Counted from the first letter of the stretch, positions 52,205 through 62,749 are shown. The stretch is 64,000 nt of DNA from Palaemon carinicauda (GCF_036898095.1 NC_090750.1:89795865-89859864); one strand, 5' to 3'. Translations and numbers: made by a program. The notes: generated by a model from the letters alone, not told the origin.

Positions 52205-53280
52205 AAGAATTTGTAAACATTGCGTTCCTCTTCTGCGTTTTTTCTTAGAGAAAAACTAAAGATCGTATGCCCCTTCTCAGAATTTGTAAACATTGCGTTC
52301 CTCTTCTGCGTTTTTTCTTAGAGAAAAACTAAAGATCGTATGCCCCTTCTCAGAATTTGTAAACATTGCGTTCCTCTTCTGCGTTTTTTCTCAGAGAAAA
52401 ACTAAAGATCGTATGCCCCTTCTCAGAATTTGTAAACATTGCGTTCCTCTTCTGCGTTTTTTCTTAGAGAAAAACTAAAGATCGTATGCCCCTTCTCAGA
52501 ATTTGTAAACATTGCGTTCCTCTTCTGCGTTTTTTCTTAGAGAAAAACTAAAGATCGTATGCCCCTTCTCAGAATTTGTAAACATTGCGTTCCTCTTCTG
52601 CGTTTTTTCTTAGAGAAAAACTAAAGATCGTATGCCCCTTCTCAGAATTTGTAAACATTGCGTTCCTCTTCTGCGTTTTTTCTTAGAGAAAAACTAAAGA
52701 TCGTATGCCCCTTCTCAGAATTTGTAAACATTGCGTTCCTCTTCTGCGTTTTTTCTTAGAGAAAAACTAAAGATCGTATGCCCCTTCTCAGAATTTGTAA
52801 ACATTGCGTTCCTCTTCTGCGTTTTTTCTTAGAGAAAAACTAAAGATCGTATGCCCCTTCTCAGAATTTGTAAACATTGCGTTCCTCTTCTGCGTCTATT
52901 CTTAGAGAGAAATTAAAGATCGTATGCACATAGTAGGAATTTGTAAACATTGTGTTCCTTTTCTCTATTTTTTTAAAAGAGAAACTAAAGATCATTTGCC
53001 CATCGTAGGAATTTGTAACATTGCGTTTCTCTTCTCTATTTTTCCTTGGAGTAACTAAAGATCGTATGAACATTGTTGAAATCTGTAAACATTGCGTTCC
53101 TTTTCTCTATTTATTTTAAGATAAACTAAAGATCGTATGCACAATGTAGGAAATTGTAAACATTGCGTTCCTTTCCCCTATTTTTTCCATGAGAAACTAA
53201 ATATCGTATACCCATTGTAGGAATTTGTAAACATTGCGTTCATCTTCTCTATTTTTTCTTAGAGAAACTAAAGATCGTAG
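52205..53280. repeat. 73-bp tandem array, about 14-15 copies
   Basis: AGAATTTGTAAACATTGCGT, TCCTCTTCTGCGTTTTTTCT, TAGAGAAAAACTAAAGATCG, TATGCCCCTTCTC. About ten copies on the left are almost identical, while the last five (from about 52910) carry many substitutions and shorter T runs. The array ends where candidate exon 1 begins. Confidence 0.9.
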
Positions 53281-53305
53281 TTTTACCAAAACCTTCAGTT
53301 TTTAC

Positions 53306-53387
53306 CTTAACTAAGAAATTCTTTCCAATCTTCAGATTCACAGGTTGATTTGACGAGCAATCCAAAAGCATTTTAGCGAATAAATAC
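53306..53387 (-). CDS. Candidate internal exon 1 of a minus-strand gene
   Basis: On the minus strand a pyrimidine-rich acceptor (TTTATTTTATTTCCTTCAG) is followed by 82 bp and then AAG|GTAAAAAC. The open frame uses one base to finish an incoming codon, then reads YLFAKMLLDCSSNQPVNLK and IGKNFLVK, ending in phase 0. The frame would join candidate exon 2 (44775-44821) without a shift. Composition (alternating hydrophobic and polar residues) suggests beta strands. The family is unknown. The open frame continues into both presumed introns, so the boundaries rest on splice motifs. Confidence 0.35.
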
Positions 53388-53604
53388 CTGAAGGAAATAA
53401 AATAAAGGAAAAGGGATATCACCTTAAACCCAAGGAAATATATAAAAGCCGTTTTTGACAGATGGAAGGTTCCAAGAATCAAAGAAAACGGAAACATATG
53501 GGAAATAGAAAACAGGACGCTAGAAAAATTACTTTCGAAATGTACTGACTATTTTGTAGTCTTCAGGTATTCAGATGTATCCCAAACGATAGTATTTTCA
53601 CTTC

Positions 53605-53925
53605 ACTATTCACCATCATCATCATCTCCTCCTACGCCTATTGACGCAAAGAACCTCGGTTCCATATCGCCAGTCGTCTCTATCTAGAGATTTTTACTCA
53701 ATACTTCCCCATTCATCATCTATTACTTCGCGCTTCATAGTTCTCAGCCCTATAGGACTGGGTCTTCCCACTCTTTTTGTGGGTTGTGGAGCCCAGCTGA
53801 ACGTATGGTGAACTAATCTCACTTGGGGAGTGCGAAGAGCATGGCCGAACCATCTCTATCTACCCTTCATCATGATCTCATCCATATGGCACTCGAGTAA
53901 TCTCTCATATAGTTTTACTTTTACC
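53605..53925 (-). pseudogene. LINE-G: RT C-terminal fragment and 3' end, antisense
   Basis: The minus strand reads YERLLECHMDEIMMKGR, a stop, then RWFGHALRTPQVRLVHHTFS, WAPQPTKRVGRPSPIGLRTM and KREVIDDEWGSIE, the familiar RWFGH...GRP...MK.E C-terminus of a LINE ORF. The 3' end (TAGGCGTAGGAGG) has an ATG-repeat tail. Dead copy, clearer than the one at 44108. Confidence 0.7.
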
Positions 53926-54135
53926 TCCGCTAAAGGAGGTTATAAAGTCAATTCGGTTCATTCATTCCTTTATTTATTTATTTAATTTTTTTTTACTGTG
54001 TTTCTGTCTGCCTGTGGACAGGTTTACGTCAAAACTATTCGACAGATTTGGACGGAATTTACACCACATATAGATCTTAGGTCATGGACGACCCCATTAA
54101 ATTTTGGAGATGATCCGGTTCGGATTCTAGTTAGT
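53926..54135 (+). mobile_element. Repeat-D-related element, diverged subfamily
   Basis: ACCTCCGCTAAAGGAGGTTAT gives the same 5' hairpin as repeat-D. The body differs (TGTTTCTGTCTGCCTGTGG, GACAGATTTGGACGGAATTT, ATTAAATTTTGGAGATGATC), and the GGCGGAGGT end is missing. Confidence 0.45.
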
Positions 54136-54567
54136 ATCATTAGTAGTAGTATTAGTAGTAGTAGTAGGAGGAAGAGGAAGAGGAAGAGGACGAAAAGTTA
54201 CTAGCCAAGCTCCAGAGAAATTGAAAACTCATTTTATAACAAAAAAAAAAAAAAAGGAGCTACGAAAACAGCGAGAAGCTCGAGTACACACAAAGGACAA
54301 TAAACAATAAGAAAAAATAAAACAAAAATAAAACAAGTAAGTAATTAGCACCTATAAGTTAAAAACACTAAACCTCATGGAAGCGCAATAATAATAATAA
54401 TTAAAAATTATTGCCGATTGATGGGAATTCATTTAGTAATTAACAAGAAAACTTTAAGGCTAATTTATTTAGTATTTCATATGCATTCACTGTTTTCTGC
54501 CAAGGATATTCAGAATTTTATAATCAATGACTTTGTTGTAGTAAGGGATGAAATTTCTTTTTCTTAG
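54136..54567. other. Unassigned sequence
   Basis: AGTAGTAGT/GAGGAAGAGG runs near 54140-54190 and an A15 run near 54241. No gene identified up to the acceptor at 54567. Confidence 0.35.
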
Positions 54568-54630
54568 GAGAGAGTTAATGGAGCTTTTGTAGTTTATGAG
54601 GACACGCCGAGAAAAATGGACATCAACTAA
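54568..54630 (+). CDS. Candidate terminal exon, plus strand
   Basis: After an acceptor-like GAAATTTCTTTTTCTTAG, the plus strand reads ERVNGAFVVYEDTPRKMDIN and a TAA stop at 54628-54630, in phase 0. Phase fits the candidate first exon at 46197-46313, but intervening sequence gives no other support. The tail of the exon runs into CCTAA-like repeats. Could be chance. Confidence 0.18.
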   Translation, partial: ERVNGAFVVYEDTPRKMDIN

Positions 54631-54778
54631 CCTAAACTTCTCACCCTAACCTGACCTACAAGTCGTGTCCTTACCTTCCTAATGACCTAACGGGGGGCTA
54701 GCGTCCCCCTGCGTCCCCCCAATCACTGTCGCTATCATACAAACCCCACCAACCCAACCTAACCGAACCTATAGTCCA
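54631..54778. other. CCTAA-like and C-run sequence
   Basis: AACCTAAACTTCTCACCCTAA, CCTGACCTAC, then GGGGGGCTAGCGTCCCCC (an inverted repeat) and CCAACCCAACCTAACC. It resembles degenerate arthropod-type telomere repeat (CCTAA) but is too irregular to call. Confidence 0.3.
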
Positions 54779-54965
54779 TTTCTTTTAGCGATGCGTATTT
54801 GCACCGACTCGCGGTGGTGCCCTTTTAGCTCGGAAAAGTTTCCTGATCGCTGATTGGTTAGAATTACCTTGTCCAACCAATCAGCGATCAGGAAACTTTT
54901 CCGAGCTAAAAGGGCACCGCTCCGAGTCGGTGCAAATATGCATCGCTAAAAGAAATGGACTATAG
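54779..54965. mobile_element. MITE-C copy 4, 187-bp foldback, best preserved
   Basis: CTATAGTCCATTTCTTTTAG and CTAAAAGAAATGGACTATAG are fully complementary. The arms continue through TTTTAGCTCGGAAAAGTTTC and GAAACTTTTCCGAGCTAAAA. The core is GCTGATTGGTTAGAATTACC / TTGTCCAACCAATCAGC. Nearly perfect pairing suggests recent activity or gene conversion between arms. Confidence 0.8.
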
Positions 54966-55195
54966 TAGTTCCCAGGTCACAACCCCTAAACCGGGGGCAA
55001 GCCCCGGGGCCCCCCTCTTGGGCCGAACTTTAAAATATAAAATAACTTCATATTATGGTATATCGGATCATAGTAAAGCACATCTTCCCCATAAGGAAAA
55101 ACGATTGGGCTAGTAATAAGAAAGATATCGCCCTGTCCCGATAAACTACATTCACCCCGAGCTTGAATTAATAAACATTGCAGTGTACAACTGTA
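54966..55195. other. Unassigned sequence with a GC palindrome
   Basis: GGGGGCAAGCCCCGGGGCCCCCC near 55000 is highly self-complementary. Nothing else was recognised. Confidence 0.35.
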
Positions 55196-55210
55196 AATAC
55201 ATACATACAT

Positions 55211-55280
<70 letters not shown>
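55196..55280. repeat. (CATA)n(CA)n(TA)n microsatellite
   Basis: Ordered blocks CATACATACATA, CACACACA and TATATATA. Confidence 0.9.
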
Positions 55281-55289
55281 CACCTAACT

Positions 55290-55535
55290 GAGTGGGAATT
55301 CCTTAACGTGGTGAAAGCGTTTGTGTATCGCCATGATCAGCAAAGTTGTACTGGTCAGGGACACTCCTACTAGGTTGGTTTGCTGAGCTATCAGATTAAA
55401 GTCTCCTACCATCACCAATCCGTATTGGCAAGAGTAGTGATGAAAAATAACAAAACACTAGACATGAATATGGACGTCTGAGGTCTTTGTCCTGCAGTGG
55501 ACTAGAAAAGGCTGCATTTGTTATTGATGTGTGTA
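55290..55535 (+). repeat. Repeat-E copy 3, unexpanded
   Basis: GAATTCCTTAACGTGGTGAAA, CGCCATGATCAGCAAAGTTG, AGATTAAAGTCTCCTACC, ATCACCAATCCGTATTGGC, TTTGTCCTGCAGTGGACTAG and GCTGCATTTGTTATTGATG. Sense orientation, with the TTG-like end at the right. Confidence 0.65.
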
Positions 55536-55538
55536 TAC

Positions 55539-55539
<1 letters not shown>

Positions 55540-55586
<47 letters not shown>

Positions 55587-55595
55587 TTGTATGTG
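55540..55595. repeat. (TA)n(TG)n microsatellite
   Basis: Adjoins the 3' end of repeat-E. Confidence 0.9.
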
Positions 55596-55624
55596 TATTT
55601 ATCATATTACTTATCTATTAAATA

Positions 55625-55945
55625 CCAGACACCTTAAATTTTTTGATTTATCTATATTTATACCTTACGTGAATATATACTTTCAATAATACTTAAAAAT
55701 AGAAAAAAAAAACTCCTATTGCAAAATGTCACGTCCCAAACCATGAACTATATCAACTTATCTATATTTATACCTTACGTGAATATATACTTTCAATAAC
55801 ATACTCAAAATAAAAACAAAAAAACTCCTATTGCAAAATTTCACGTCCCAAACCATGAACTATTTTAACTTATCTATATTTATACCTTACGTGAATATAC
55901 TTTCAATAACATAAAATTAAAACATAAAAAACTCCTATTGCAGAA
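55625..55945. repeat. ~112-bp tandem repeat, three copies
   Basis: TATCTATATTTATACCTTAC, GTGAATATATACTTTCAATA, ACTCCTATTGCAAAATGTCAC and GTCCCAAACCATGAACTAT. The third copy is partial. Confidence 0.75.
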
Positions 55946-56129
55946 TCAGACCCATTCAGCTGGAATATTTTCTCCCCGCTTCTTTGAACCACCGAAAAGG
56001 TCAGTCAGTTACCAATCGAGAAAATAAGAAACCGACAAAAAAACAACATAACAGATCCTTCGGTTACATTGCAAAAGGAAGAGAGGAGGAGGAGGAGGAG
56101 GAGAAGGTAGCGAAAATTCAGCAACGTCC

Positions 56130-56134
<5 letters not shown>

Positions 56135-56167
<33 letters not shown>
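56135..56167. repeat. (GA)n microsatellite
   Basis: Short GA run preceded by GGAGGAGGAGG. Confidence 0.85.
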
Positions 56168-56169
<2 letters not shown>

Positions 56170-57029
56170 CCGGGCGTTGATGAAGGACCAGTAACTACGA
56201 GCCTAGCATAATAATGATTCCCGGGGCGGCCCGTCGAGATCGCTCACTGATTTGAGAAGGTCTCTCCTCTCTACCCTGCTCTCCTTATTTTTCGTATATC
56301 GAAAGAATGTAGAGTACTATGCACAAGACATTCATTAACATTAAATATGACTCAATAGGACGCGTTATTGAATGTGGTAATGCCACAATAAATGATAAAC
56401 TGACATGATAAAGGAAATGATAAAAATGCTGGAGCGATCACGTCCCGCCACAACTCGCTGGAAAGTATTTGGGCACGTGATCTCTTGCACCAGCTAAGCT
56501 GGAACGGAATATTCCTCAAGGTTTCGCGCAATTTCCGAATCGTTTCGTCCACCGAATGTTTAGTTCGATGGGTTTCATCAACTGGCTTAGCTTCGTACAC
56601 CTGAAACAGGACTGCTTACTTTCCAACGCTGAATAAGTGGAAGAGCTTCGAGTGACGAATAGATGTGTATATCAGCGGAAGATAAACAAAACAAGAAAGA
56701 AAATAAACACGATTGACCGATAGCTGGACGGACAACGACCTGACCGCTACTGAAGTCAGGTGCCAACCCTAAAATGACGCGTTAAATGACGCAGAATAAC
56801 CATAAATGGGGGCTACCAGAAGTAGATAAATGCGAAGAACAGGAATAGGATTAAGACAAAAAAGAGTTGTGGGATACGAAACACGAGAAATCTGACGAGA
56901 CATACCTCGAGAGGAGAAAAGTTATGCCGTGTAATTATAGTTAAACCCAAAGAAATAAAAGGAACATACAAGACCACTTTTGTCTTATTTTTTTTTTATC
57001 TTTCTCTGTAGGGTCCCGATGTATTCTGC
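56168..57029 (-). other. Longest repeat-poor stretch, with an 82-codon minus frame
   Basis: The minus frame at 56600-56352 reads MYEAKPVDETHRTKHSVDET, IRKLRETLRNIPFQLSWCKR, SRAQILSSELWRDVIAPAF then a stop. An acceptor-like AGTCCTGTTTCAG precedes it (exon start near 56603), so it could be a terminal exon. No donor or known domain is visible. The composition is the most protein-like of the long frames here. Confidence 0.22.
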
Positions 57030-57630
57030 GAGGATTTAAAACTTCTATTGAAATGTATTCACGAGTCGATGTATTTTTTATTTAAAAACATTTAGATAAA
57101 TCATAAAAATTGCAATTGTAACTATTGAATATGTAAAATAAAAAAAATATTCATGTAAATATACGATATATAGATGTTATAAATTGTAATAAAAATTGCA
57201 ATTGTAACTATTGTATAAGTAAAATAAAAATAAAATATTCATGTAAATATACGATATATATCTTATAAATTGTAATAAAAATTGCAATTGTAAATACATT
57301 ATATGTAAAAAAAAAAAAAAACATTCATGTAACTTTACGATGATGTATATATGTTCTAAATTGTAAAACTTCTATTAATAAAGTATTCACGAGTCGATAT
57401 ATTTTTCATTTAAAAACATATTTAGATATTTAGTAAAAAATTGTAATTGTAAATACAGTATATGTAAAATAAAAATAAAAATATTCATGTAAATATACGA
57501 TATATATATGTTATAAATTGTAAAACTTCTATTAAAAATATTCACGAGTCGATATATTTTCTATTTAAAAACATTTTTAGATAAATAGTAAAACTTGCAA
57601 TTGTCAATACAGAATATGTAAAAAAAATTA
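57030..57630. repeat. AT-rich tandem repeat with ~160-bp and ~90-bp units
   Basis: AAAACTTCTATT...ATTCACGAGTCGAT, ATTTAAAAACATTTAGATAAA, AAATTGCAATTGTAA and ATTCATGTAAATATACGATA. The full ~160-bp unit occurs about three times, and the second half is repeated as a ~90-bp subunit near 57190-57360. Confidence 0.75.
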
Positions 57631-57959
57631 AATATATGATGATGAATAAATGTTTGTAAATTGAAAGATTGTAAATATGTATTTCATAACAAAAAAAGAA
57701 TCTAAAGAAGAATAATGCTGATGTATCATAAGTTCTAATATCAAAACAGCGTGTTCAGTTACAAAGGCAAAACGAAAGAATTCTAAGCACATCTGTGGTT
57801 TTGAATTAACATCATTTCGGCTTAAGCATTTAATGTAAAACACTGTTAATTAAATATGCAAAGACAGAAAAGGTTGAATTTTGCAATTCGGAGAAGCGTG
57901 CTTAAGGATAAGAAAGCTTTTATCTTGACAGTATATATCTAATACAAGAAGGAGTGTTG
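57631..57959. other. AT-rich sequence, nothing recognised
   Basis: A 71-codon minus frame (57628-57843) has no recognised feature. Confidence 0.35.
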
Positions 57960-58242
57960 TATTCCTTGATAGCCTCTGTACCATGGTCTTCCCACTGACT
58001 TGGGGTAGAGTTCTCTTGCTTGAGGGTACACTCGGGCACACTATTCTATCCTATTTCTGTTCCTTTTGTTATTTTGAACTTTTTATAGTTTATATATGAA
58101 TGATTTATTGTAATGTTGTTATTGTTCTTTAACTTCTCTTGTAATTTATTTCCTGATTTCCTTTTCTCAATGGGCTATTTTCCCTGTTGAAGCCTTTGGG
58201 CTTATAGCATCCTGCTTTTCCAACTAGGGTTATAGCTTAGCA

Positions 58243-58287
<45 letters not shown>

Positions 58288-58295
58288 TATTATTA
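57960..58295 (+). mobile_element. A2 element, sense, 5'-truncated
   Basis: GATAGCCTCTGTACCATGG, CTTGCTTGAGGGTACACTC, CTTTTCTCAATGGGCTATTTTC, GCTTATAGCATCCTGCTTTTC and an AAT tail. Confidence 0.7.
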
Positions 58296-58431
58296 TTTAT
58301 TTTAATGTTATTGTTCTTTAACTTCTCTTGTAATTTATTTCCTGATTTCTTTTCCTCAATGGGCTATTTTCCCTGTTGGAGCCCTTGGGCTTATAGCATC
58401 CTGCTTTTGCAACTAGGGTTATAACTTAGCA

Positions 58432-58492
<61 letters not shown>
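58296..58492 (+). mobile_element. Tandem duplicate of the preceding A2 3' end
   Basis: TTATTTTAATGTTATTGTTC, TTTCTTTTCCTCAATGGGC and GCAACTAGGGTTATAACTTAG. It shares the TATAGCTTAG/TATAACTTAG variant with its neighbour, so it is a local duplication. Confidence 0.65.
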
Positions 58493-58711
58493 TACGTCAT
58501 CTCAAAGCGAGGGGAAATGAAAAGATTCATTATTTTCAAAAATAGCACAACGAATGTACCCTACTGGCGCCCAGTTATGTATATCAGGACGTGGAGAAAT
58601 GTGGACTCTCAGAGAGGTTGTCTGATTAAAAGGAGGAAGTTTTCAGATCCGATTTCAAGCGATGTGGTGAAGGTAAACTACTGTATTTATACGAAAGGAC
58701 AAACCTACGAA

Positions 58712-59010
<299 letters not shown>

Positions 59011-59049
59011 ATATAAATCAGTATATCAATGCATTATCTAATATAATAC

Positions 59050-59370
59050 ACGGCATTCAAGAAGTTTTATTCCACCTGTGACCAAGTTGTGGAATGATCT
59101 TCCTAATCGGGCAGTTGAATCGGTGGAACTTCAAAAGTTCAAACTCGCATAGAATGTTTTTTATGTTGAATAGGCTGACACAAATCTCACTTTACAGTTT
59201 GAAAATGAAAGAACTATTTTAATGTTATTATTCTCAAAATATTTTAGATTAGTTGTTCGTTACTTCTTTTGTAGTTTATTTATATCATTTCATCAATGGG
59301 TTATTCATTCCTGTTGGAGCCATTGGGCTTATAGCATCCTGCTTTTCCAACTAGGTTTGTAGCTTAGCTG

Positions 59371-59459
<89 letters not shown>

Positions 59460-59460
59460 T
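59050..59460 (+). mobile_element. LINE-A 3' end with RT remnant
   Basis: Near 59085 the frame reads KLWNDLPNRAVESVELQKFK, then LA and a stop at the expected end of the ORF, followed by TTTTATGTTGAATAGGCTG, TTATAGCATCCTGCTTTTCC and about 90 bp of AAT. This copy gives the clearest C-terminal reading of LINE-A. Confidence 0.75.
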
Positions 59461-59795
59461 TACGTATTAATGCATGACAAATCTTTTGTTTATATATTTT
59501 TTCTTTTTCCTTATAACATTTCAGAATTTCTGAATTAGATTTTCATCTAATGGTAAAATCTAAAATCAATATAAGTTTAAAAGTAGGCTACAGTAAGGAA
59601 CCCGGAAAAGGGATAAAATATACGGATGTGACACATAACATTCCATCTCAATATTTCAACCGTCTGCAACGTCAGAAGAAAAATAGCGCAACGAATAATG
59701 GAAATTGCAAGCGTGTGCCAATACAATTATAAATCCCTTATTTAACTTATTCTTTAAAGAGCAAAGCTATTAAAATTTATTATTATTATTATTAA

Positions 59796-59840
<45 letters not shown>

Positions 59841-60547
59841 CATAGTGATAGAAGAAGATAAAAGTATTATCACCATGGTTGCAAAGAAGCTCAATTTGAT
59901 TACGTAATTATTATGATTTTTCAATTAATAATTCAAATTAGATTTCATTTTTTTTTTTAGGTTTCCATTCAATTTCAATGTCAACTGAAATGAGAAATAT
60001 TTAATGTATGTACACTACTTTTATCTATTATTCTTAAGTTGAAAAAAACTATATACAAGAGAACCATATACAAGTAACACTTTACTATTAATTTATTACA
60101 TATTATTAATATATTCATATTGTTAAAAATGGTGACAAAATAGAATTACTTTTGCGACTATATGGTCCTTATAATTTACCAATTCATTACATAACGAATA
60201 TCATATAAAAGCCTTCTCAAAATCATAATTTCCATAATTTCTTTTCTTTATATAAATGACCTCATCATTGCAAATAATTTCAATGATCAGCAATAAATTT
60301 TAATGTTGTTATTGTTATTAGTACAATTGTTTATATTTTTTATTAGCAATATCCTCACGACTCAGCTTCGTTTTCTATTGCTCTTACATCTCCATAAACT
60401 TGTTTTTTTTCGAGCCGTAACTCATATATGTTAAAAGCAAATATTTCACAGAGCAGTCAACTACATCTTTCATTTTTACGAGATGGTTTTCTTTTATACT
60501 ACCAATTTTTCTTATTGAGTGTTTCCTTAGTTATCTGCGTTTTAAAT

Positions 60548-60548
<1 letters not shown>
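59461..60548. other. AT-rich sequence, nothing recognised
   Basis: Contains an ATT tract at 59770-59840. A 60-codon frame (59550-59732) and others lack any domain. No repeat unit found. Confidence 0.4.

Positions 60549-60608
<60 letters not shown>
60549..60608. repeat. (GT)n microsatellite, 60 bp
   Basis: Pure GT run followed by ACACACGCGCG, prone to Z-DNA. Confidence 0.9.
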
Positions 60609-60610
<2 letters not shown>

Positions 60611-60660
60611 AAAACACACGCGCGTGAGAGCATTTAACCAATTCAAAATTATACTTTTAA

Positions 60661-60815
60661 TAACAGAAAGGAGACACGCTACCACTAGAGAGTTACGGGT
60701 CTTTTGACTGGCCAGATAGTTCTACATTGGGCCCCTCTTTGGCTAATGCTAATTTTTCCTTTGCCTACACATACACAGAATAGTTTGACCTATTCTTTAC
60801 ACATTCTCCGCTATC
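60661..60815 (+). mobile_element. A2 5' part, sense
   Basis: CGCTACCACTAGAGAGTTACG, TTTTGACTGGCCAGATAG and TTTGCCTACACATACACAG match the outer end of A2 as seen antisense at 26000-26100. It stops at the ATT tail of the next A2. Confidence 0.6.
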
Positions 60816-60817
60816 AT

Positions 60818-61436
60818 CATATTATTATTATTGCTAAGCTACAACCTTAGTTGGAAAAGCAGAATGCTATAAGCCCAGGGGCTCCAACAGGGGAAATAGC
60901 CCAATGAGGAAAGGAAACATGTAAAAAATAAATATTTTAAGAATACTAAAATAAATATCTCCTATATAAACTATAAAAACTTTAACAAAACATGAGGAAG
61001 AGAAATTAGATAGAATAGTGTGCCCGAGTGTACCCTCAAGCAAGAGAACTCTAACCCAAGATAGTGGAAGACCATGGTACAGAGGCTATGGCACTACCCA
61101 AGACTAGAGAACAATGGTTTGATTTTGGAGTATCCTTCTCCAAGAAGAGCTGCTTACCATAGCTAAAGAGTCCCTTCTACCCTTACCAAGAGGAAAGTAG
61201 CCACTGAGCAACTACAGTGCAGTAGTTAACCACTTGGGTGAAGAAGAATTGTTTGGTAATATCAGTGTTGTCATGTGTATGAGGACAGAGGAGAATCTGT
61301 AAAGAATATGCCAGACTAATCAGTGTATGTGTAGGCAAAGGGAAAGTTAACCGTAACCAGAGAGAAGGATCCAATGTAGTACTGTCTGGCCAGTCAAAGG
61401 ACCCCATAACTCTCTAGCGGTAGTATCTTCTTCACT
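60818..61436 (-). mobile_element. A2 element, antisense, near full length
   Basis: TATTATTATTGCTAAGCTAC, GGAAATAGCCCAATGAGG, TGGAAGACCATGGTACAGAG, CAAGAAGAGCTGCTTACC and GTCTGGCCAGTCAAAGGACC to CTCTAGCGGTAGTATC. Confidence 0.7.
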
Positions 61437-61895
61437 CCAGGGGTTAACTACAGTACTGTTCAGTAGCTACTTTCCACTTGGTGATTGTAGATCTTCTAGA
61501 AGATGGACACTCCAAAATCAAACCATTTGTTCTCTAGTCTTGGGTAGTGCCATAGCTTATGCACCATGGTCTTCCATTGCCTTGGGTCAGAGTTCTCTTG
61601 CTTGAGGGTACATTCTGGCACGCTATTCTATCTTATTTCTCTTCCTCCTGTTTTTTAGTTTTTATAGTTTATATATGAGATTTATTTTAATGTAGTTACT
61701 GTTCTCAAGATATACTATTTTAATTGTTCATTACCTCTATTGTAGTTTATTTATTTCTTTATTTCCTTTCCTCACTGGGTTATTTTTCCCTGTTGGAGTC
61801 CTTGGCTTATAGCATCCTGCTTTTCTTACTAGGGGTAGAGCTTGGATTAGTAGTAGTAATAATATTAATGATAATAATAATAATAAAATGAATGC
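61437..61895 (+). mobile_element. A2 element, sense, head-to-head with the previous copy
   Basis: CTTCACTCCAGGGGTTAACTAC, CACTCCAAAATCAAACCATT, ATGCACCATGGTCTTCCATTG, TTCCTTTCCTCACTGGGTT and GCTTATAGCATCCTGC, then AAT-like sequence. With the preceding antisense copy it forms an inverted repeat of about 450 bp per arm. Confidence 0.7.
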
Positions 61896-61900
61896 AAGAA

Positions 61901-61910
<10 letters not shown>

Positions 61911-61967
<57 letters not shown>
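61911..61967. repeat. (GA)n microsatellite
   Basis: 57 bp of pure GA. Confidence 0.9.
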
Positions 61968-61970
<3 letters not shown>

Positions 61971-62442
61971 ACCACCTGATGGAATTAGACGATCTTGGAG
62001 ACTAAATATGGACTGGATGAGTTTCCAGGAAAAATACGACCTAAACGTTAATTATTTACAAAAAAAGTGACTTATCAAGATACCGCTAATTCAATACAAC
62101 TTAGAAACAAAAAACCATGTACCATTATTTTTTTCCCATACTTAAACCTTAAAACCTAACTACGTATTCCTAATCGGTTGACATAGATGAAGGTAAACAA
62201 ACAAAGCCTTTCCCAGCAAGTTTCTCAAACTTCCGGGCTGCAGATGGAACCAACGCTATACCAGGAGACAAACAATTTCATCAACACGCTTCTATCCGTT
62301 CATTTGACTGGCGCTCCCAAATAGATTCATTTCAAATTTCAACGTGTTGGTTGTTGCGCCAATAGAGGTGTTTTGCTTCGATACTCTATCTAATTAAATA
62401 CTATTTGATGAATAACCTTATGAATATACAGTATATATAATA
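61968..62442 (+). other. Unassigned sequence with a 45-codon small frame
   Basis: ATG at 62187 opens 45 codons (MKVNKQSLSQQVSQTSGLQM, EPTLYQETNNFINTLLSVH) to TAG at 62322-62324. GAAG|GTAAAC near the start also resembles a splice donor. The peptide is not recognised and is more likely chance than a gene. Confidence 0.2.
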
Positions 62443-62685
62443 TTATTATCATTATTATCATTATTAACTAAGCTACAGCCCTAGTCGGAGAAGTAGGATG
62501 CTACAATCTAAGGGCTCCAACGTGTAAAATATCATAGTGAGGAAAGGCAATATGAATATAAACAAAATATATATGAGAAATAATTGATAAAAATAAATAT
62601 AAAATATCTTACTATCAGTAACAGCGTTAAAATATACGTCCTATATAAACAATGAGGAGAGATTTATATCAGCCTGTTCAACATT

Positions 62686-62749
<64 letters not shown>

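Noticed and set aside
57850..58041. 63-codon minus ORF
   Set aside because: Antisense of an A2 copy.
61183..61407. 74-codon minus ORF (MGSFDWPDSTTLDPSLWLRL)
   Set aside because: Lies wholly within A2. The matching region of other A2 copies is interrupted or shifted, so it is not conserved coding sequence.
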